DNA from: Candidatus Desulfarcum epimagneticum
GTDB lineage: Bacteria; Desulfobacterota; Desulfobacteria; Desulfobacterales; CR-1
Reading direction: 5' to 3'
Assembly (NCBI GenBank): GCA_900659855.1
Contig: CAACVI010000012.1
Location: forward strand, 124,001 to 188,000
DNA length: 64,000 bases
Shown: one piece after another, positions 1-9,531 of the stretch
How the letters are laid out: each line of letters starts with the position of its first letter
Numbering within the stretch: position 1 is the first letter of the stretch
Made by a program: the position numbers and the translations under genes
Notes under the pieces: model-generated
What the model was told of the DNA's origin: nothing
Databases searched by the model: none
What the model saw: the letters and a program-made list of their open reading frames with translations, nothing else

Positions 1-587
1 AAAAAAACGCCCGCGCCAAAGGCTTCCGTTATGTGGCGGGCATTGACGAGGCCGGGCGGGGACCCCTGGCCGGACCGGTTGTGGCGGCGGCGGTGATCCT
101 TCCCCCCTCCTTTGACCCGGACGGGGTCACGGACTCCAAGAAGCTGACGCCGAAAAAAAGAGACGCCCTTTATGAAAAAATTTACAAAGTCGCCGTTTCC
201 ATCGGCATCGGCATGGTGGATCCCCATGAAATCGACCGTGTCAATATTTTGCGCGCCTCCCTGTCCGCCATGGCCATTTCCGCCGGAAACTTAAAACCCG
301 GGGCGGATTTTCTGCTCATAGACGGAAATTTTTCCATTCCGTCGGACATTCCCCAAAAGCCCATTGTCAAAGGGGATTCTTTGAGCGTCTCCATCTCGGC
401 GGCGTCCATTGTGGCCAAAGTGACCCGGGACCGCATGATGGTCCGGCACGCCCTGGATTACCCCGAATTCGGTTTTGAAAAACACAAAGGCTACCCCACC
501 CGGGCCCACCGGGAGGTTCTCCGGCGGCTCGGGCCCTCCCCCATCCACCGCCTGACTTTCAAGGGGAGTTTGCCAAAAACACGTTGA
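1..587 (+). CDS. rnhB: Ribonuclease HII (5' end outside window)
   Basis: Cleaves the RNA strand of RNA-DNA hybrids and excises misincorporated ribonucleotides in the cytoplasm. The reading frame is already open at base 3, so the true start lies upstream. The GTG at 33 lies inside the conserved first strand (YVAGIDEAGRG) and cannot be the start. About 194 residues are visible, against a family length near 200, so only a short N-terminal piece is missing. Family signatures are the DEAGRGPLAGP block, the TDSKKL motif, DGN, and the SIVAKVTRDR segment with a metal-binding Asp. The stop codon lies inside the -35 element of the following tRNA-Gln promoter. The assignment is firm. Confidence 0.95.
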   Translation, partial: KNARAKGFRYVAGIDEAGRGPLAGPVVAAAVILPPSFDPDGVTDSKKLTPKKRDALYEKIYKVAVSIGIGMVDPHEIDRVNILRASLSAMAISAGNLKPGADFLLIDGNFSIPSDIPQKPIVKGDSLSVSISAASIVAKVTRDRMMVRHALDYPEFGFEKHKGYPTRAHREVLRRLGPSPIHRLTFKGSLPKTR

Positions 588-612
588 CTTTTTTTTTGTT
601 TGGGTATATATG
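584..612 (+). promoter_or_regulatory. Candidate sigma-70 promoter of tRNA-Gln
   Basis: TTGACT at 584-589 is followed 17 nt later by TATATG (607-612), or 15 nt later by TATATA. This would start transcription a few bases before the tRNA. The -35 box overlaps the rnhB stop codon. Confidence 0.5.
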
Positions 613-625
613 AACCCCAAAACAC

Positions 626-699
626 TGGGAGATCGTCCAGCGGCAGGACTGCGGACTCTGACTCCGTCAACCCAGGTTCGAATCCTGGTCTCCCAGCCA
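626..699 (+). tRNA. tRNA-Gln (anticodon CTG)
   Basis: A complete cloverleaf folds by hand. The 7-bp acceptor stem is TGGGAGA with TCTCCCA, the D arm is GTCC/GGAC, and the anticodon loop CTCTGAC (656-662) carries CTG at 658-660. The T arm is CCAGG-TTCGAAT-CCTGG. The discriminator is G at 696 and the CCA end is encoded at 697-699. It decodes CAG glutamine codons. Confidence 0.95.
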
Positions 700-710
700 T
701 CATCAAACAA

Positions 711-735
711 AGGGGGCGCCTGGGCGCCCCTTCTT
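711..735 (+). terminator. Rho-independent terminator after tRNA-Gln
   Basis: GGGGCGC (713-719), a four-base loop and GCGCCCC (724-730) form a 7-bp GC stem followed by TTCTT. It sits directly behind the tRNA and ahead of the next promoter. Confidence 0.75.
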
Positions 736-749
736 CCCCTCTTGAAGCC

Positions 750-778
750 TTGACACCCCGCCGCCTGAGCCTTATTTT
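750..778 (+). promoter_or_regulatory. Candidate sigma-70 promoter of the CbpA-type gene
   Basis: A perfect TTGACA (750-755), a 17-nt spacer and TATTTT (773-778). It lies between the tRNA terminator and the ribosome-binding site of the co-chaperone gene. Confidence 0.55.
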
Positions 779-817
779 TACCCATCACTAAAAAACGATA
801 ACAGGAGAAAAAGAAAG

Positions 818-1750
818 ATGCCTGATGTGGACTATTATAAACTCCTGGGCGTGGAAAAAACCGCTTCCAAAGAGCAGATCAAAAAGGCCTACCGGAAACT
901 GGCCATGAAATGCCATCCGGATCACTGCGCCGACGACCCGAAAGCCGAGGAGAAATTCAAGCAGATCAGCGAAGCCTACGCGGTTTTGAACGACGATGAG
1001 AAACGCCGTCAGTATGACGCCTTCGGGTCCGCTGATTTCCAGCAAAGATATTCCCAGGAAGACATCCTGAGGGGCTTTGATATGGGGGACATTTTCCGGG
1101 AATTCGGATTCGGCGGCGGCGGTGGCGGCGACATGTTCGGCGGCCCCGGCGGAAACGTGAGGTTTTCCTTTGGAGGCGGCGGCTCGCCCTTCTCAAACCG
1201 GCGGCCCATGGCGGCCAAGGGAGACGACCTGGTGTATGAAATCCCCCTGACCCTGAAAGAAGTGGCCGCGGGGGCCACAAAAGACGTGAGCTTCCGGGTG
1301 GAGCAAAGCTCCGAGACCCTCTCCGTGAAAATCCCGAAAGGCATGATCCCGGGCAAGAAGCTGCGTCTGGCCGGAAAAGGGGGCCCCGGAATGAACGGGG
1401 GGCCCAGGGGCGATCTCTATATCCGGACCAGCCTTCTCAAAGACCCGGTGTTCAGCGCCGACGAATACGACCTTTATGTGAATAAAACCGTGAAGCTCAC
1501 CGACGCCATCCTGGGCGCCAGGGTGTCGGCGCCCACCATTGACGGAAACGAGCTGACCTTAAAAATCCCGGCGGGCGCCAAACACGGAACCAAGCTGCGC
1601 ATCCCCGGGCGCGGCCTCCCGGCTTTGGAAAACGGCTCAAACCCGGCAAAAACCGGGGACATGTATGTGCGCCTCCACGTGGACATCCCCAAAACCCTCA
1701 CCGCCGGGCAGAAAAAACTGATCCGAAACCTTCAAAAAGAAGGCTTGTGA
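818..1750 (+). CDS. cbpA: CbpA-type DnaJ co-chaperone (no zinc finger)
   Basis: Hsp40 co-chaperone that stimulates DnaK ATPase and binds unfolded clients. The 310 residues show an N-terminal J domain (about 1-70) with the HPD motif, then a Gly/Phe-rich linker (about 95-125, many Gly runs). Two beta-sandwich client-binding domains follow ([18 protein letters not shown] onward). The four CxxCxGxG zinc repeats of classical DnaJ are absent, so this is a type II protein, near the usual CbpA length. The ATG follows a GGAG-type ribosome-binding site. The last 19 bp overlap the 3' end of mnmG on the other strand. A role as the sole DnaJ cannot be excluded from this window. Confidence 0.9.
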   Translation: MPDVDYYKLLGVEKTASKEQIKKAYRKLAMKCHPDHCADDPKAEEKFKQISEAYAVLNDDEKRRQYDAFGSADFQQRYSQEDILRGFDMGDIFREFGFGGGGGGDMFGGPGGNVRFSFGGGGSPFSNRRPMAAKGDDLVYEIPLTLKEVAAGATKDVSFRVEQSSETLSVKIPKGMIPGKKLRLAGKGGPGMNGGPRGDLYIRTSLLKDPVFSADEYDLYVNKTVKLTDAILGARVSAPTIDGNELTLKIPAGAKHGTKLRIPGRGLPALENGSNPAKTGDMYVRLHVDIPKTLTAGQKKLIRNLQKEGL

Positions 1751-3627
1751 CCCTTCTTTTTTTTTAACGCCTTAAGCGTGATCATGATGGCCGAAAACGC
1801 CGCCGGGGTGATGCCCGGGACCCGGGAGGCCCGGCCCAGGGAATCCGGACGGATTTCGGACAGTTTTTCCTTCAGCTCGTTGGAAAGCCCGTGGACCTTT
1901 GTGAAATCAAAGCCTTCCGGAATCCGGATCGCCTCAAGATCGGCGAATTTTTCCATCTCTTTTTTCTGGCGCCTGATATAGCCCTCGTACTTGATTTCAA
2001 TCTCCGCCTGCCGGGCCGCTTTGGGGCCGGGGTCTTCAGGGGCCGGGGCCAGCGCCCTGACCGCGTCGTAATCCAGCCCGGGCCGCTTTAACAGATGCCC
2101 CAGGAACACGCCGGTTTGAATGGCCGGGGCGCCCCGGCTTTCCAGGTATCGGTTGACCTCCCCGGACGGCTTGATGACGGCGGCTTTGATCCGTTTGATC
2201 TCTTTTCGGATGGTCCTTTTCCTTTCCCGGATATCTTTGGCGGCGTCGCCGTCTATGAGGCCCAGCTCATGGCCTTTTTCCATCAAACGCAAATCCGCGT
2301 TGTCCTCCCGAAGCATCAGCCGGTACTCCGCCCTTGAGGTGAACATGCGGTAGGGCTCCCGGGTCCCCCGGGTGACCAGATCGTCCACCATGACCCCCAT
2401 GAAAGCCTGGGACCGGTCCAGGATAAACGGGGGCCGTTTTTGAACTTTGAGCGCCGCGTTGATCCCGGCCCAGATTCCCTGGGCCGCCGCCTCCTCGTAC
2501 CCGGACGTTCCGTTGACCTGCCCGGCCGTGAACAGGCCCGAAATCCGTTTGGTCTCAAGGGTGGCCTTGAGCTGGGCGGGGTTGAGGTAGTCGTATTCGA
2601 TGGCGTAGGCCGGGCGAATGATCCTGGCCTCCTCCAAGCCCTTCACGGAGCGGACAAACTCGATTTGAATCTCAACGGGCAGGCTGTTTCCCAGGCCGCT
2701 GGCATAAATTTCATCGGTCCGGGCTCCCTCGGGCTCCAGGATGATCTGGTGGCTCTCCTTGTCCGGAAAGCGCGCGATCTTGTCCTCAAAGGACGGGCAG
2801 TAACGCGCCGGGGCGCCGGTGATGAACCCGCCGTAAAGCGCCGAGGACATCAAATTTTTCCGGACGATGTCATGGGTCCCGGGATGGGTTCTCCCGATAT
2901 AACTTTTGAGTCTGGGCAGGCTTGTCTCAACGGGAAAAAACGAAAAAGGAGCAGGTGCCGCGTCTGAGCCGTGCTCCTCAAACCGGCTGAAATCGATGCT
3001 TTTTCGGTCCAGACGCGGGGGCGTGCCGGTTTTCATCCGCCCGGTTTCAAAGCCCAGGCGCCTCAAATGTTCGGGAAGCCCCCGGGAGGCGAACTCCCCG
3101 GCCCGGCCCGCCTTCATGGAAGAGGAGCCGATGTGAACCACCCCTGAGAAAAAGGTTCCGGCGGCAAGGACCACGGCGTCGGCGCGGAAGCGAAATCCCG
3201 TGTGATCGACCGCCCCTGTGACCCGGCCGTCCTCGATCACAAGGCTCTCAATCATGCCCTGCCTCAGATGAAGCCTTTTTTGCCTCTCCACCGCGGATTT
3301 CATTTCCACGTGGTACCGGTTTTTATCGTTCTGGGTCCGGGTGGCGCGCACCGCCGGACCTTTTTTTGTGTTGAGCGTTCGATACTGGATGGCGGTTTTG
3401 TCCGCTATTTTGGCCATCTCGCCGCCCAAAGCGTCGATCTCCTTCACCAGCTGGCCCTTGGCCATGCCCCCGATGGAGGGGCTGCAGGGCATGGCCGCCA
3501 GTTTGTCAATGTCAATGGCCGTCAAAAGAACGTCGCATCCCATCCGGGCCGCCGCCAGGGCCGCCTCGCATCCCGCGTGGCCCGCGCCCACCACGATCAC
3601 GTCGTATTTTTTTTCGTCAAACGCCAA
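1732..3627 (-). CDS. mnmG: tRNA 5-carboxymethylaminomethyluridine synthase subunit MnmG
   Basis: FAD-dependent partner of MnmE that installs the cmnm5 group on U34 of several tRNAs. The 631 residues begin with the Rossmann motif [10 protein letters not shown]. Further signatures are [20 protein letters not shown], the conserved CGTFF-like AGTFFSG segment, [16 protein letters not shown] and a C-terminal helical domain ([10 protein letters not shown]). The best start is TTG at 3627, giving [16 protein letters not shown], preceded by AGGCGG. No ATG lies in a better position. Its 3' end overlaps the cbpA 3' end by 19 bp in convergent orientation. mnmE is not adjacent. Confidence 0.96.
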   Translation of the reverse strand: MAFDEKKYDVIVVGAGHAGCEAALAAARMGCDVLLTAIDIDKLAAMPCSPSIGGMAKGQLVKEIDALGGEMAKIADKTAIQYRTLNTKKGPAVRATRTQNDKNRYHVEMKSAVERQKRLHLRQGMIESLVIEDGRVTGAVDHTGFRFRADAVVLAAGTFFSGVVHIGSSSMKAGRAGEFASRGLPEHLRRLGFETGRMKTGTPPRLDRKSIDFSRFEEHGSDAAPAPFSFFPVETSLPRLKSYIGRTHPGTHDIVRKNLMSSALYGGFITGAPARYCPSFEDKIARFPDKESHQIILEPEGARTDEIYASGLGNSLPVEIQIEFVRSVKGLEEARIIRPAYAIEYDYLNPAQLKATLETKRISGLFTAGQVNGTSGYEEAAAQGIWAGINAALKVQKRPPFILDRSQAFMGVMVDDLVTRGTREPYRMFTSRAEYRLMLREDNADLRLMEKGHELGLIDGDAAKDIRERKRTIRKEIKRIKAAVIKPSGEVNRYLESRGAPAIQTGVFLGHLLKRPGLDYDAVRALAPAPEDPGPKAARQAEIEIKYEGYIRRQKKEMEKFADLEAIRIPEGFDFTKVHGLSNELKEKLSEIRPDSLGRASRVPGITPAAFSAIMITLKALKKKKGHKPSF

Positions 3628-3683
3628 AACAAAACCGCCTTTCGATTTTTGTCATTTCAAAAGAAACATCCATTCAATGGAAA

Positions 3684-3712
3684 ATGATAGACCATTGGGC
3701 GCCATTTGGCAA
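3684..3712 (-). promoter_or_regulatory. Candidate sigma-70 promoter of mnmG
   Basis: Read on the minus strand: TTGCCA (3712-3707), 17 nt, TATCAT (3689-3684), about 60 nt before the TTG start. It matches five of six bases at both hexamers. Confidence 0.5.
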
Positions 3713-3766
3713 TATCCGAAAAGGCGCTTTCACGCGGCGCGGGATTTGATTTTTAAAAAAATAGGG

Positions 3767-3795
3767 TTGAAACGATTCGGACAAAATATTATAGA
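3767..3795 (+). promoter_or_regulatory. Candidate sigma-70 promoter of the radical SAM gene
   Basis: TTGAAA (3767-3772), 17 nt, TATAGA (3790-3795), 33 nt before the ATG at 3829. It diverges from the mnmG promoter. Confidence 0.45.
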
Positions 3796-3828
3796 CCACA
3801 CAGTCAAATCAAACGGGGTTTAAAAAAA

Positions 3829-4767
3829 ATGCAAAAACGTTACCGGGATTTAAACACCTACCTCAAAAGCGTGTTCGGCCGCCGTGTGCAGAAAATCGCC
3901 CTGGACGCCGGTTTCACCTGCCCAAACCGGGACGGGACCCTGTCCCGGGGCGGCTGCGTTTACTGCAATTCCCGGGGCTCGGGAACCGGCGCCCGCGCGG
4001 CCGGCCTCTCCATCACGGAGCAGATATTAAGAGGCAAAAAACATCTGGGAAAACGCTACAAGGCCGACCTGTTTATCGCGTATTTTCAGTCATTCACCAA
4101 CACCTACGCCCCGGTGGAGACCCTGGCGCGTCTGTACGGCGAGGCGCTTCAAATCAGCGACGTGGAGGGGATTTCCATCGGGACCCGGCCCGACTGCGTG
4201 AGCGGGCCGGTCATCGACCTCATGGCCGATCTGGCCCGGACCCGGATGGTGTGGGTGGAGTACGGTCTTCAAAGCGTCCACGACAAAACACTTTCCCGGA
4301 TCAACCGGGGTCATGATTTCGCCTGTTTTGAACGGGCGGTGGCCGCCACAAAAAACAGGGGAATCAAAATCTGCGCCCATGTCATTTTGGGCCTTCCCGG
4401 CGAAAGCCGGGCCGACATGCTTCAAACCGCCCGAAAAATCGGGGAAATGGGAATCGACGGGGTCAAGTTGCATCTTCTGTATGTCATCAAAGGCTCAAAG
4501 CTGGATTCCATGCGCCGGCGGGGGGAATACACATGCCTGTCCCAGGGCCGGTATGTGGAGATCGTGTGCGATTTCCTGGAGCTTCTGCCCCCGGACATGA
4601 TCATCCACCGGCTCACCGGGGAGCCCCATCAGCAGGAGCTGGCGGCGCCCATGTGGTCTTTGAAAAAAAGGGAGACCCTGGCCATGATCGAGGACATGAT
4701 GGAAAAAAGAGACTCCTTCCAGGGAAAGGCCCATTCGCCGTCCGGCCCCGGCCTTTCCCCCGAATAA
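3829..4767 (+). CDS. Radical SAM protein, YhcC/TIGR01212 type
   Basis: A 312-residue radical SAM protein of unknown substrate, in the family that includes E. coli YhcC. The iron-sulfur ligating cysteines sit in ALDAGFTCPNRDG..RGGCVYC near residues 28-46, in the spaced C..C..C pattern of Elp3-like enzymes. Further signatures are QSFTNTYAP, the glycine-rich SIGTRPDCV strand, the VEYGLQSVHDKTL segment and the LPGESRADML motif. The Pro-rich C-terminal tail (HSPSGPGLSPE) looks unstructured. It stands alone between divergent mnmG and the convergent TRAP operon. The reaction is not known, so only the family is assigned. Confidence 0.85.
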   Translation: MQKRYRDLNTYLKSVFGRRVQKIALDAGFTCPNRDGTLSRGGCVYCNSRGSGTGARAAGLSITEQILRGKKHLGKRYKADLFIAYFQSFTNTYAPVETLARLYGEALQISDVEGISIGTRPDCVSGPVIDLMADLARTRMVWVEYGLQSVHDKTLSRINRGHDFACFERAVAATKNRGIKICAHVILGLPGESRADMLQTARKIGEMGIDGVKLHLLYVIKGSKLDSMRRRGEYTCLSQGRYVEIVCDFLELLPPDMIIHRLTGEPHQQELAAPMWSLKKRETLAMIEDMMEKRDSFQGKAHSPSGPGLSPE

Positions 4768-4779
4768 ATCCCCCGCCGG

Positions 4780-6897
4780 TCATCGCCGGTCGCCGAACGC
4801 CTCCCGGATGGTCACAGCCGACCGTTTCTTTGGAATCCTGGGCCGCTGAAGCAGGTAAATGAAGCCGAAGAGCGCCGCCCCCATGGGATAGACCCAGTAG
4901 CGGAGCCCTTGCTCCAGCCCGATCCAGGACGCCACGGCGTCGGGCCTCATGCAGCAAAGCGTCACGCCCAGAAACAACGGGACCTCCCACATCCGGTTCC
5001 GGGACACAAACCACCCCTGGGTGGCCGACGCGAAGGCGAAATTCCCCACGCACGCCATGACGAAGATCAAAATTCCCTGGGGCCAGGACGACACATTGTG
5101 CAAAATCAAATCAGAGTTGAATATGAACATGAACGGCAGAATGGCGGTTCGGATGTCGTACATGAATCCCTGGATTCCCGTGGCGATGGGCCGGGATTTC
5201 GCGATGGCCGCCGCCGCGTAGGCCGCCAGGCCCACCGGCGGGGTGTCGTCGGCCAGTATCCCGAAATAAAAGCAGAACAGATGGGCCGCCATCAAAGGCA
5301 CCACGAAATCATTCATGCCGCCGATCGTGACGATGGCCGGCGCCGTCAAAGAGGCCATGACGATATAGGTGGCGGTGGTGGGAAGGCCCATGCCGATGAT
5401 CAGACTGGCGACGGCGGCGATGATCAGCATCAGGAAAATATTGCCCTGGGAAAGCGTCTCGATGATCTGGGTGATGAGCTGCCCCAGCCCCAGCGCCACC
5501 ACCCCGACAATGATGCCCGCCGCCGCCGTGGCCAGCGCCACGGACACCATCTTCAAAGCGCCTGAGGAAAACGCCGAAAAGATATTTCGAACGCCCCTTT
5601 CCAGCGCGGGTCTGAGCGGCTCTTTGTTTTTCCAGGCCCGGGCCGGCTCCTGGATCAGCATAATAATGGCCATGACCCAGATGGCGTTGAAGGCGGCCAG
5701 CTCCGGGGAATGCCTTTCCACAATCAGCTCCCACATGAGCATGAACAAAGGAATCAGAAAATGAATCCCGGAGACCAGGGTCTTTCCAAAGGGCGGCAGC
5801 TCCTCCCGGGGCAATCCCTGAATGCCCAGCTTGGAGGCCTCGATGTGGGAGATGTAAAACAGGGCCGCGTAGGAGGCGAAGGCCGGAATGGCGGCGGCCT
5901 TGATGACCTCCACATAGGGCACATTGACATATTCGGCGATGATAAATGCGGCGGCGCCCATGATGGGCGGGGCCAGCTGCCCGTCGGTGCTGGCGGCGAC
6001 CTCGGTGGCCGCCGCCTTGACCGGGGGATAGCCCACCTTTTTCATCATGGGGATGGTGAAGGTGCCGGTGGTGACGATGTTGGCGATGCTGGATCCCGAC
6101 ACCAGGCCGGTGAGGCCGCTGCCCATGATGGCGGCCTTGGCCGGCCCTCCCTTGAATCCCCCCAGAAGGCTCAAAGCCAGCCGGATGAAATACCGCCCGG
6201 CCCCGGCCTTGTCCAGCATGGCCCCGAAAAGAACAAACAGGAACACAATGGTGGCCGACACATCCAGGGGAATGCCGTAAATGCCCTCGGTGGACATGGT
6301 CATCTGCCCCACGAACCGGGAAAGGGACACGCCTTTAAAGGCGATGAGATCCGGCATATGGGGGCCGAGAAAGGAATAGATGATAAACACGATGGCGATG
6401 ACCGGAAGCGCCGGTCCGATGACCCGCCGGGCCGCCTCCAGAAGCAGCGCCGCAAGGGCGATCCCGATGACGATGTCCCGGGAGATGGGCGCCCCGTAGC
6501 GCATGGCGATGCCCGAATAGTCCAGCATCACGTACAGGGCGCAGAAAAAGGCCATCGCCGCCACGATCATGTCCGGGACGGGAACGCGGTCCCGGGCTGA
6601 GAGCCACCCGATGCTGAAACGCGGTTTTTTAAAAAAGGGATGGCTCAAAAACACAAGAAGAAGGGCGAAACTCAGGTGAACGGCCCGAATGAAAATCGTG
6701 TCAAGGATCAGCCAGCTTGCGATGGAAATCTGAAACAGGCTCCACAAAACGGCGATGGCCGGAATCAGGCGCCCCATGGCGCCTTTCGGCTTCCGGACCA
6801 CGCCCGCCTCTTCCTCGGCCAGCTTCAGGGCCAGACCCGCCGGGCTCTCTTGTCTTGTCTCCCCGTTTTCCTTTTGAAGGTCTCTGGGCTCTTTCAT
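4780..6897 (-). CDS. TRAP transporter fused permease (DctQ-DctM, TAXI type)
   Basis: Inner-membrane permease that couples ion-gradient import to a TAXI-type periplasmic binding protein. Its 705 residues hold a hydrophilic N-terminus, a block of about four helices equivalent to DctQ (about 40-150) and the 12-helix DctM-like core. The core shows GAMLDKAGAGRYFIRLALSLLGG, GLVSGSSIANIVTTGTFTIPMM and GMGLPTTATYIVMASL. This one-chain 4TM/12TM layout is typical of TAXI systems. The gene follows its binding-protein gene by about 10 nt and the two form one operon. The substrate cannot be read from sequence; small organic acids are usual for the family. Confidence 0.92.
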   Translation of the reverse strand: MKEPRDLQKENGETRQESPAGLALKLAEEEAGVVRKPKGAMGRLIPAIAVLWSLFQISIASWLILDTIFIRAVHLSFALLLVFLSHPFFKKPRFSIGWLSARDRVPVPDMIVAAMAFFCALYVMLDYSGIAMRYGAPISRDIVIGIALAALLLEAARRVIGPALPVIAIVFIIYSFLGPHMPDLIAFKGVSLSRFVGQMTMSTEGIYGIPLDVSATIVFLFVLFGAMLDKAGAGRYFIRLALSLLGGFKGGPAKAAIMGSGLTGLVSGSSIANIVTTGTFTIPMMKKVGYPPVKAAATEVAASTDGQLAPPIMGAAAFIIAEYVNVPYVEVIKAAAIPAFASYAALFYISHIEASKLGIQGLPREELPPFGKTLVSGIHFLIPLFMLMWELIVERHSPELAAFNAIWVMAIIMLIQEPARAWKNKEPLRPALERGVRNIFSAFSSGALKMVSVALATAAAGIIVGVVALGLGQLITQIIETLSQGNIFLMLIIAAVASLIIGMGLPTTATYIVMASLTAPAIVTIGGMNDFVVPLMAAHLFCFYFGILADDTPPVGLAAYAAAAIAKSRPIATGIQGFMYDIRTAILPFMFIFNSDLILHNVSSWPQGILIFVMACVGNFAFASATQGWFVSRNRMWEVPLFLGVTLCCMRPDAVASWIGLEQGLRYWVYPMGAALFGFIYLLQRPRIPKKRSAVTIREAFGDRR

Positions 6898-6907
6898 GTC
6901 CGATCCC

Positions 6908-7903
6908 CTATTTCATCAGACCGGCCTCTTTGTAATACTTCAACGCGCCCGGATGAATGGGAGCGGACAGCCCCTGGAGCATGTTCTCTTTGGTGAGAAC
7001 CTTGTAGGCGGGATGAAGTTTTTTGAAAGACTCGAAATTATCAAACACCTCTTTGGTCACCGCGTACACCACCCGGTCGGACAGTTTGGCGGAGGTGACG
7101 AACGTGGCCTTGACACCGAAGGACTCGATGTCCGAATCGTCGGCGGCCCCGGGATAATTCCCCTTCACCGGCACGATGGCCTTGGCGTAATAGGGCAGTC
7201 TTTCAATGAGCCGGTCGATGCCGGGGCCGGTTACGGGAATGAAGCGGACCTTTCGCTTTCCGGCGGTGGCCTCCTTGAAGTTGCCGTTGGGGTGGCCCAC
7301 GGTGTAAAAAAACGCGTCGATTCTCTCATCCTGGAGAAGACCGGGGGCTTCGGCGGCCTTGATTCCTTCGGCGTGGATGTCTTTTCTCCAGTCGATTCCC
7401 ACCGCGTTCAGCGCGTCGATGGCGTTCATCCGCTGGCCGGAGCCCGGGTTGCCGATGTTGACCTTTTTGCCTTTCAGATCGGCCACGGTCTCAATGCCCG
7501 CGTCCACGGCGGCCAGAAGGGTGCAGGTTTCGGGATGAATGGAAAAAACCGCCCTTAAGTCTTTCTGGGGGCGCCCCGCCCACTCGGAGCCCTTGCTTCC
7601 GTGAAACGCCTGATACTGGCGGTCGGACTGAACCACGCCGAACTCCAGGTCCCCGGACATCACCGCGTTGACGTTAAACACCGATCCGCCGGTGGATTCC
7701 ACCGTGCACCGGATCCCGTACTGCTTTCTTTTCTGGTTCACGATTTTGGCGATGGCCCCGCCGGTGGGATAATACACCCCGGTGATCCCGCCCGTGCCGA
7801 TGGTGACAAAGGTGGTTTTGGCCCGGGCGTCGGAGACAAAGGACGCCTGGAGAAAAAACGCCGCGAAAAAAACGGCCGCCGCTGAAAAAAATGCCTTTTT
7901 CAT
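6908..7903 (-). CDS. TAXI-family TRAP solute-binding protein
   Basis: Periplasmic substrate receptor for the adjacent fused TRAP permease. The ATG at 7903 is preceded by AGGAGGGACT and gives an ideal signal peptide (MKKAFFSAAAVFFAAFFLQA, cleavage near SDARA-KT). The longer open frame upstream to 7978 lacks these features. The mature protein starts FVTIGTGGITGVYYPTGGAIAKI, the diagnostic TAXI block. NIGNPGSGQRMNAIDALNA and the C-terminal HPGALKYYKEAGL are also typical. Length is 331 residues. Both genes are transcribed leftward, and the upstream spacer contains repeat copy 1. Confidence 0.93.
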   Translation of the reverse strand: MKKAFFSAAAVFFAAFFLQASFVSDARAKTTFVTIGTGGITGVYYPTGGAIAKIVNQKRKQYGIRCTVESTGGSVFNVNAVMSGDLEFGVVQSDRQYQAFHGSKGSEWAGRPQKDLRAVFSIHPETCTLLAAVDAGIETVADLKGKKVNIGNPGSGQRMNAIDALNAVGIDWRKDIHAEGIKAAEAPGLLQDERIDAFFYTVGHPNGNFKEATAGKRKVRFIPVTGPGIDRLIERLPYYAKAIVPVKGNYPGAADDSDIESFGVKATFVTSAKLSDRVVYAVTKEVFDNFESFKKLHPAYKVLTKENMLQGLSAPIHPGALKYYKEAGLMK

Positions 7904-7998
7904 TTGAAGTCCCTCCTGTTTTGCGTGAATCATCTGTTTGTTTTTTTCAATGATAACACAAAAATGGATTTCTTCCAAATTTTTTATCAGACAAAGCT

Positions 7999-8095
7999 TG
8001 ATAAGCTTGTGAAAAATTACGGGACCGCGTCGTAAAAAATTCCATATTATAAAATTTAAGCCACAAGGCGTAGTGGTTATTTTTACGATGCCGTC
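7999..8095 (+). repeat. Dispersed hairpin repeat, copy 1 (short form)
   Basis: A decayed outer flank (TTGATAAGCTTGTGAAAAA, from 7999) leads to a core at 8023-8095. The core starts GACCGCGTCGTAAAAAA and ends with the inverted terminus TTTTTACGATGCCGTC. The inner arm TTCCATATTATAAAATTT plus the motif GGCGTAGTGGTT is identical to one arm of copy 3, but the central hairpin is absent. It lies between the thiolase and TAXI binding-protein genes. Confidence 0.85.
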
Positions 8096-8201
8096 AAAAC
8101 TTTCGGGGGAAATGTTTGAAACAAAAAGCCGTCCCGCCTCCCCTCCCGAAACAAAGAGGGGAAGCGGAAGGTTTTGAGGATATTGAAAGGTTTTTTAAAG
8201 C

Positions 8202-9449
8202 CTACATCATCTCAAGCGCGCACGCCATGGAGATTCCGCCGCCCCCGCACAGGGTGGCCAGGCCGAGGGTTTTTCCCCTCTTTTTCATGGCGTGGATCAG
8301 GGTGATCATGATCCGGGCGCCGGTGGCCCCCACCGGATGGCCCAGGCCGATGCCCGACCCGTTGACGTTGGTGATCTCCCGGTCCAGGCCGAGCTGTCTT
8401 TCGCAGCCGATGTACTGGGCCGCGAACGCCTCGTTCACCTCCACCATCTCGAAGTCCTTAATGGCAAGGCCGCTTCTTTCCATGAGATCATTGACCGCCG
8501 GCGTGGGCGAAAGGCCCATGATGGCCGGATGGCAGGCCCCTCTTCCCACGGCCTTGATCCGGGCCAGGGGAGAAAGGCCCAGCTCTTTGGCCTTTTCCTC
8601 CGACATGATCATAATGGCGGCGGCGCCGTCGTTAAGGCCGCTGGAATTTCCGGCCGTCACCTTCCCGATTTTGGGCACAAAGGCCGGGGGAAGGGAGCTG
8701 AGCTGATCCATGGTCAGGCCGGGCCTGAAATGCTCGTCTTTGTCGAAAATAATCTTTTTCTTCCTTTTCACCAATTCCACCGGAACGATTTCCTCGGCGA
8801 ATGACCCGTCGTTCGTGGCCCTTTCGGCTTCGTTCTGGCTTCTGAGCGCCACCTCGTCCATCTCCTGCCTGGAGATGTCCAGATACTGGGCCACAAATTC
8901 GGCGGTGTGCCCCATGATGTAGGGTTTTCCCTTAAAAAAGCTCAGGGGGGCCTCATCGGCGTTCACCGGTCCGGTTTCGGGATGGGGAATGAGGTAGGAG
9001 CCGCAGTGAAGGGCGCGGATCATGGAATCCACAAACACCTGGTCCTGGAGACGGCATCCCCATCTGGCCGAGGGAACGGTGTAGGCCGCGCCCGACATGT
9101 GCTCCACGCCGCCGGCCAGGATCACGTCGGCCATCTCGGCCTGGATCATGGCCATGCCCGATATCACGGCCTCCATGCCCGATATGCAGACCCGGTTGAT
9201 GGTGGCCGCCGTGATGGAGTCCGGGAATCCGGCCATCAAAGACCCCACCCGGGTGGTGTTAAGGGAATCGGCGTGCTCCAGGCAGCAGCCGAAACGGATG
9301 TCGCCGATGATTTCGGGATCCACGCCCGCCCTTTTCACGGCCTCCTTCATGACGACGCTCGCAAGATAAGGGCCGTTGGAGTCCCTCAGGGTTTTGCCGA
9401 AGGCCCCAATGGCCGTTCTGCAGGCGGACACAATCACTACGTCTTTCAT
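8202..9449 (-). CDS. Acetyl-CoA acetyltransferase / thiolase
   Basis: Condenses or cleaves beta-ketoacyl-CoA thioesters in the cytoplasm. The 415-residue form starts at the ATG at 9449 (MKDVVIVSACRTAIGAFG) behind AGGAG. The longer frame to 9563 adds non-homologous residues and runs into ubiX. The catalytic set is intact: nucleophilic Cys88 in NRVCISGMEA, His371 in GLGHPVGATGAR and Cys401 in ATLCGGGG. The AGNSSGLNDGAAA loop is conserved. It lies downstream of ubiX in the Mo-hydroxylase region, so a role in a CoA-thioester catabolic route is likely, but the chain-length preference cannot be read. Confidence 0.92.
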   Translation of the reverse strand: MKDVVIVSACRTAIGAFGKTLRDSNGPYLASVVMKEAVKRAGVDPEIIGDIRFGCCLEHADSLNTTRVGSLMAGFPDSITAATINRVCISGMEAVISGMAMIQAEMADVILAGGVEHMSGAAYTVPSARWGCRLQDQVFVDSMIRALHCGSYLIPHPETGPVNADEAPLSFFKGKPYIMGHTAEFVAQYLDISRQEMDEVALRSQNEAERATNDGSFAEEIVPVELVKRKKKIIFDKDEHFRPGLTMDQLSSLPPAFVPKIGKVTAGNSSGLNDGAAAIMIMSEEKAKELGLSPLARIKAVGRGACHPAIMGLSPTPAVNDLMERSGLAIKDFEMVEVNEAFAAQYIGCERQLGLDREITNVNGSGIGLGHPVGATGARIMITLIHAMKKRGKTLGLATLCGGGGISMACALEMM

Positions 9450-9531
9450 AAAACTCTCCTTTTTTTCTTTTGAAAATTTCGGTTTTTTCCCAATCCATCC
9501 AAAAAAACAAACCCGCCCCAAACGCCGCCTT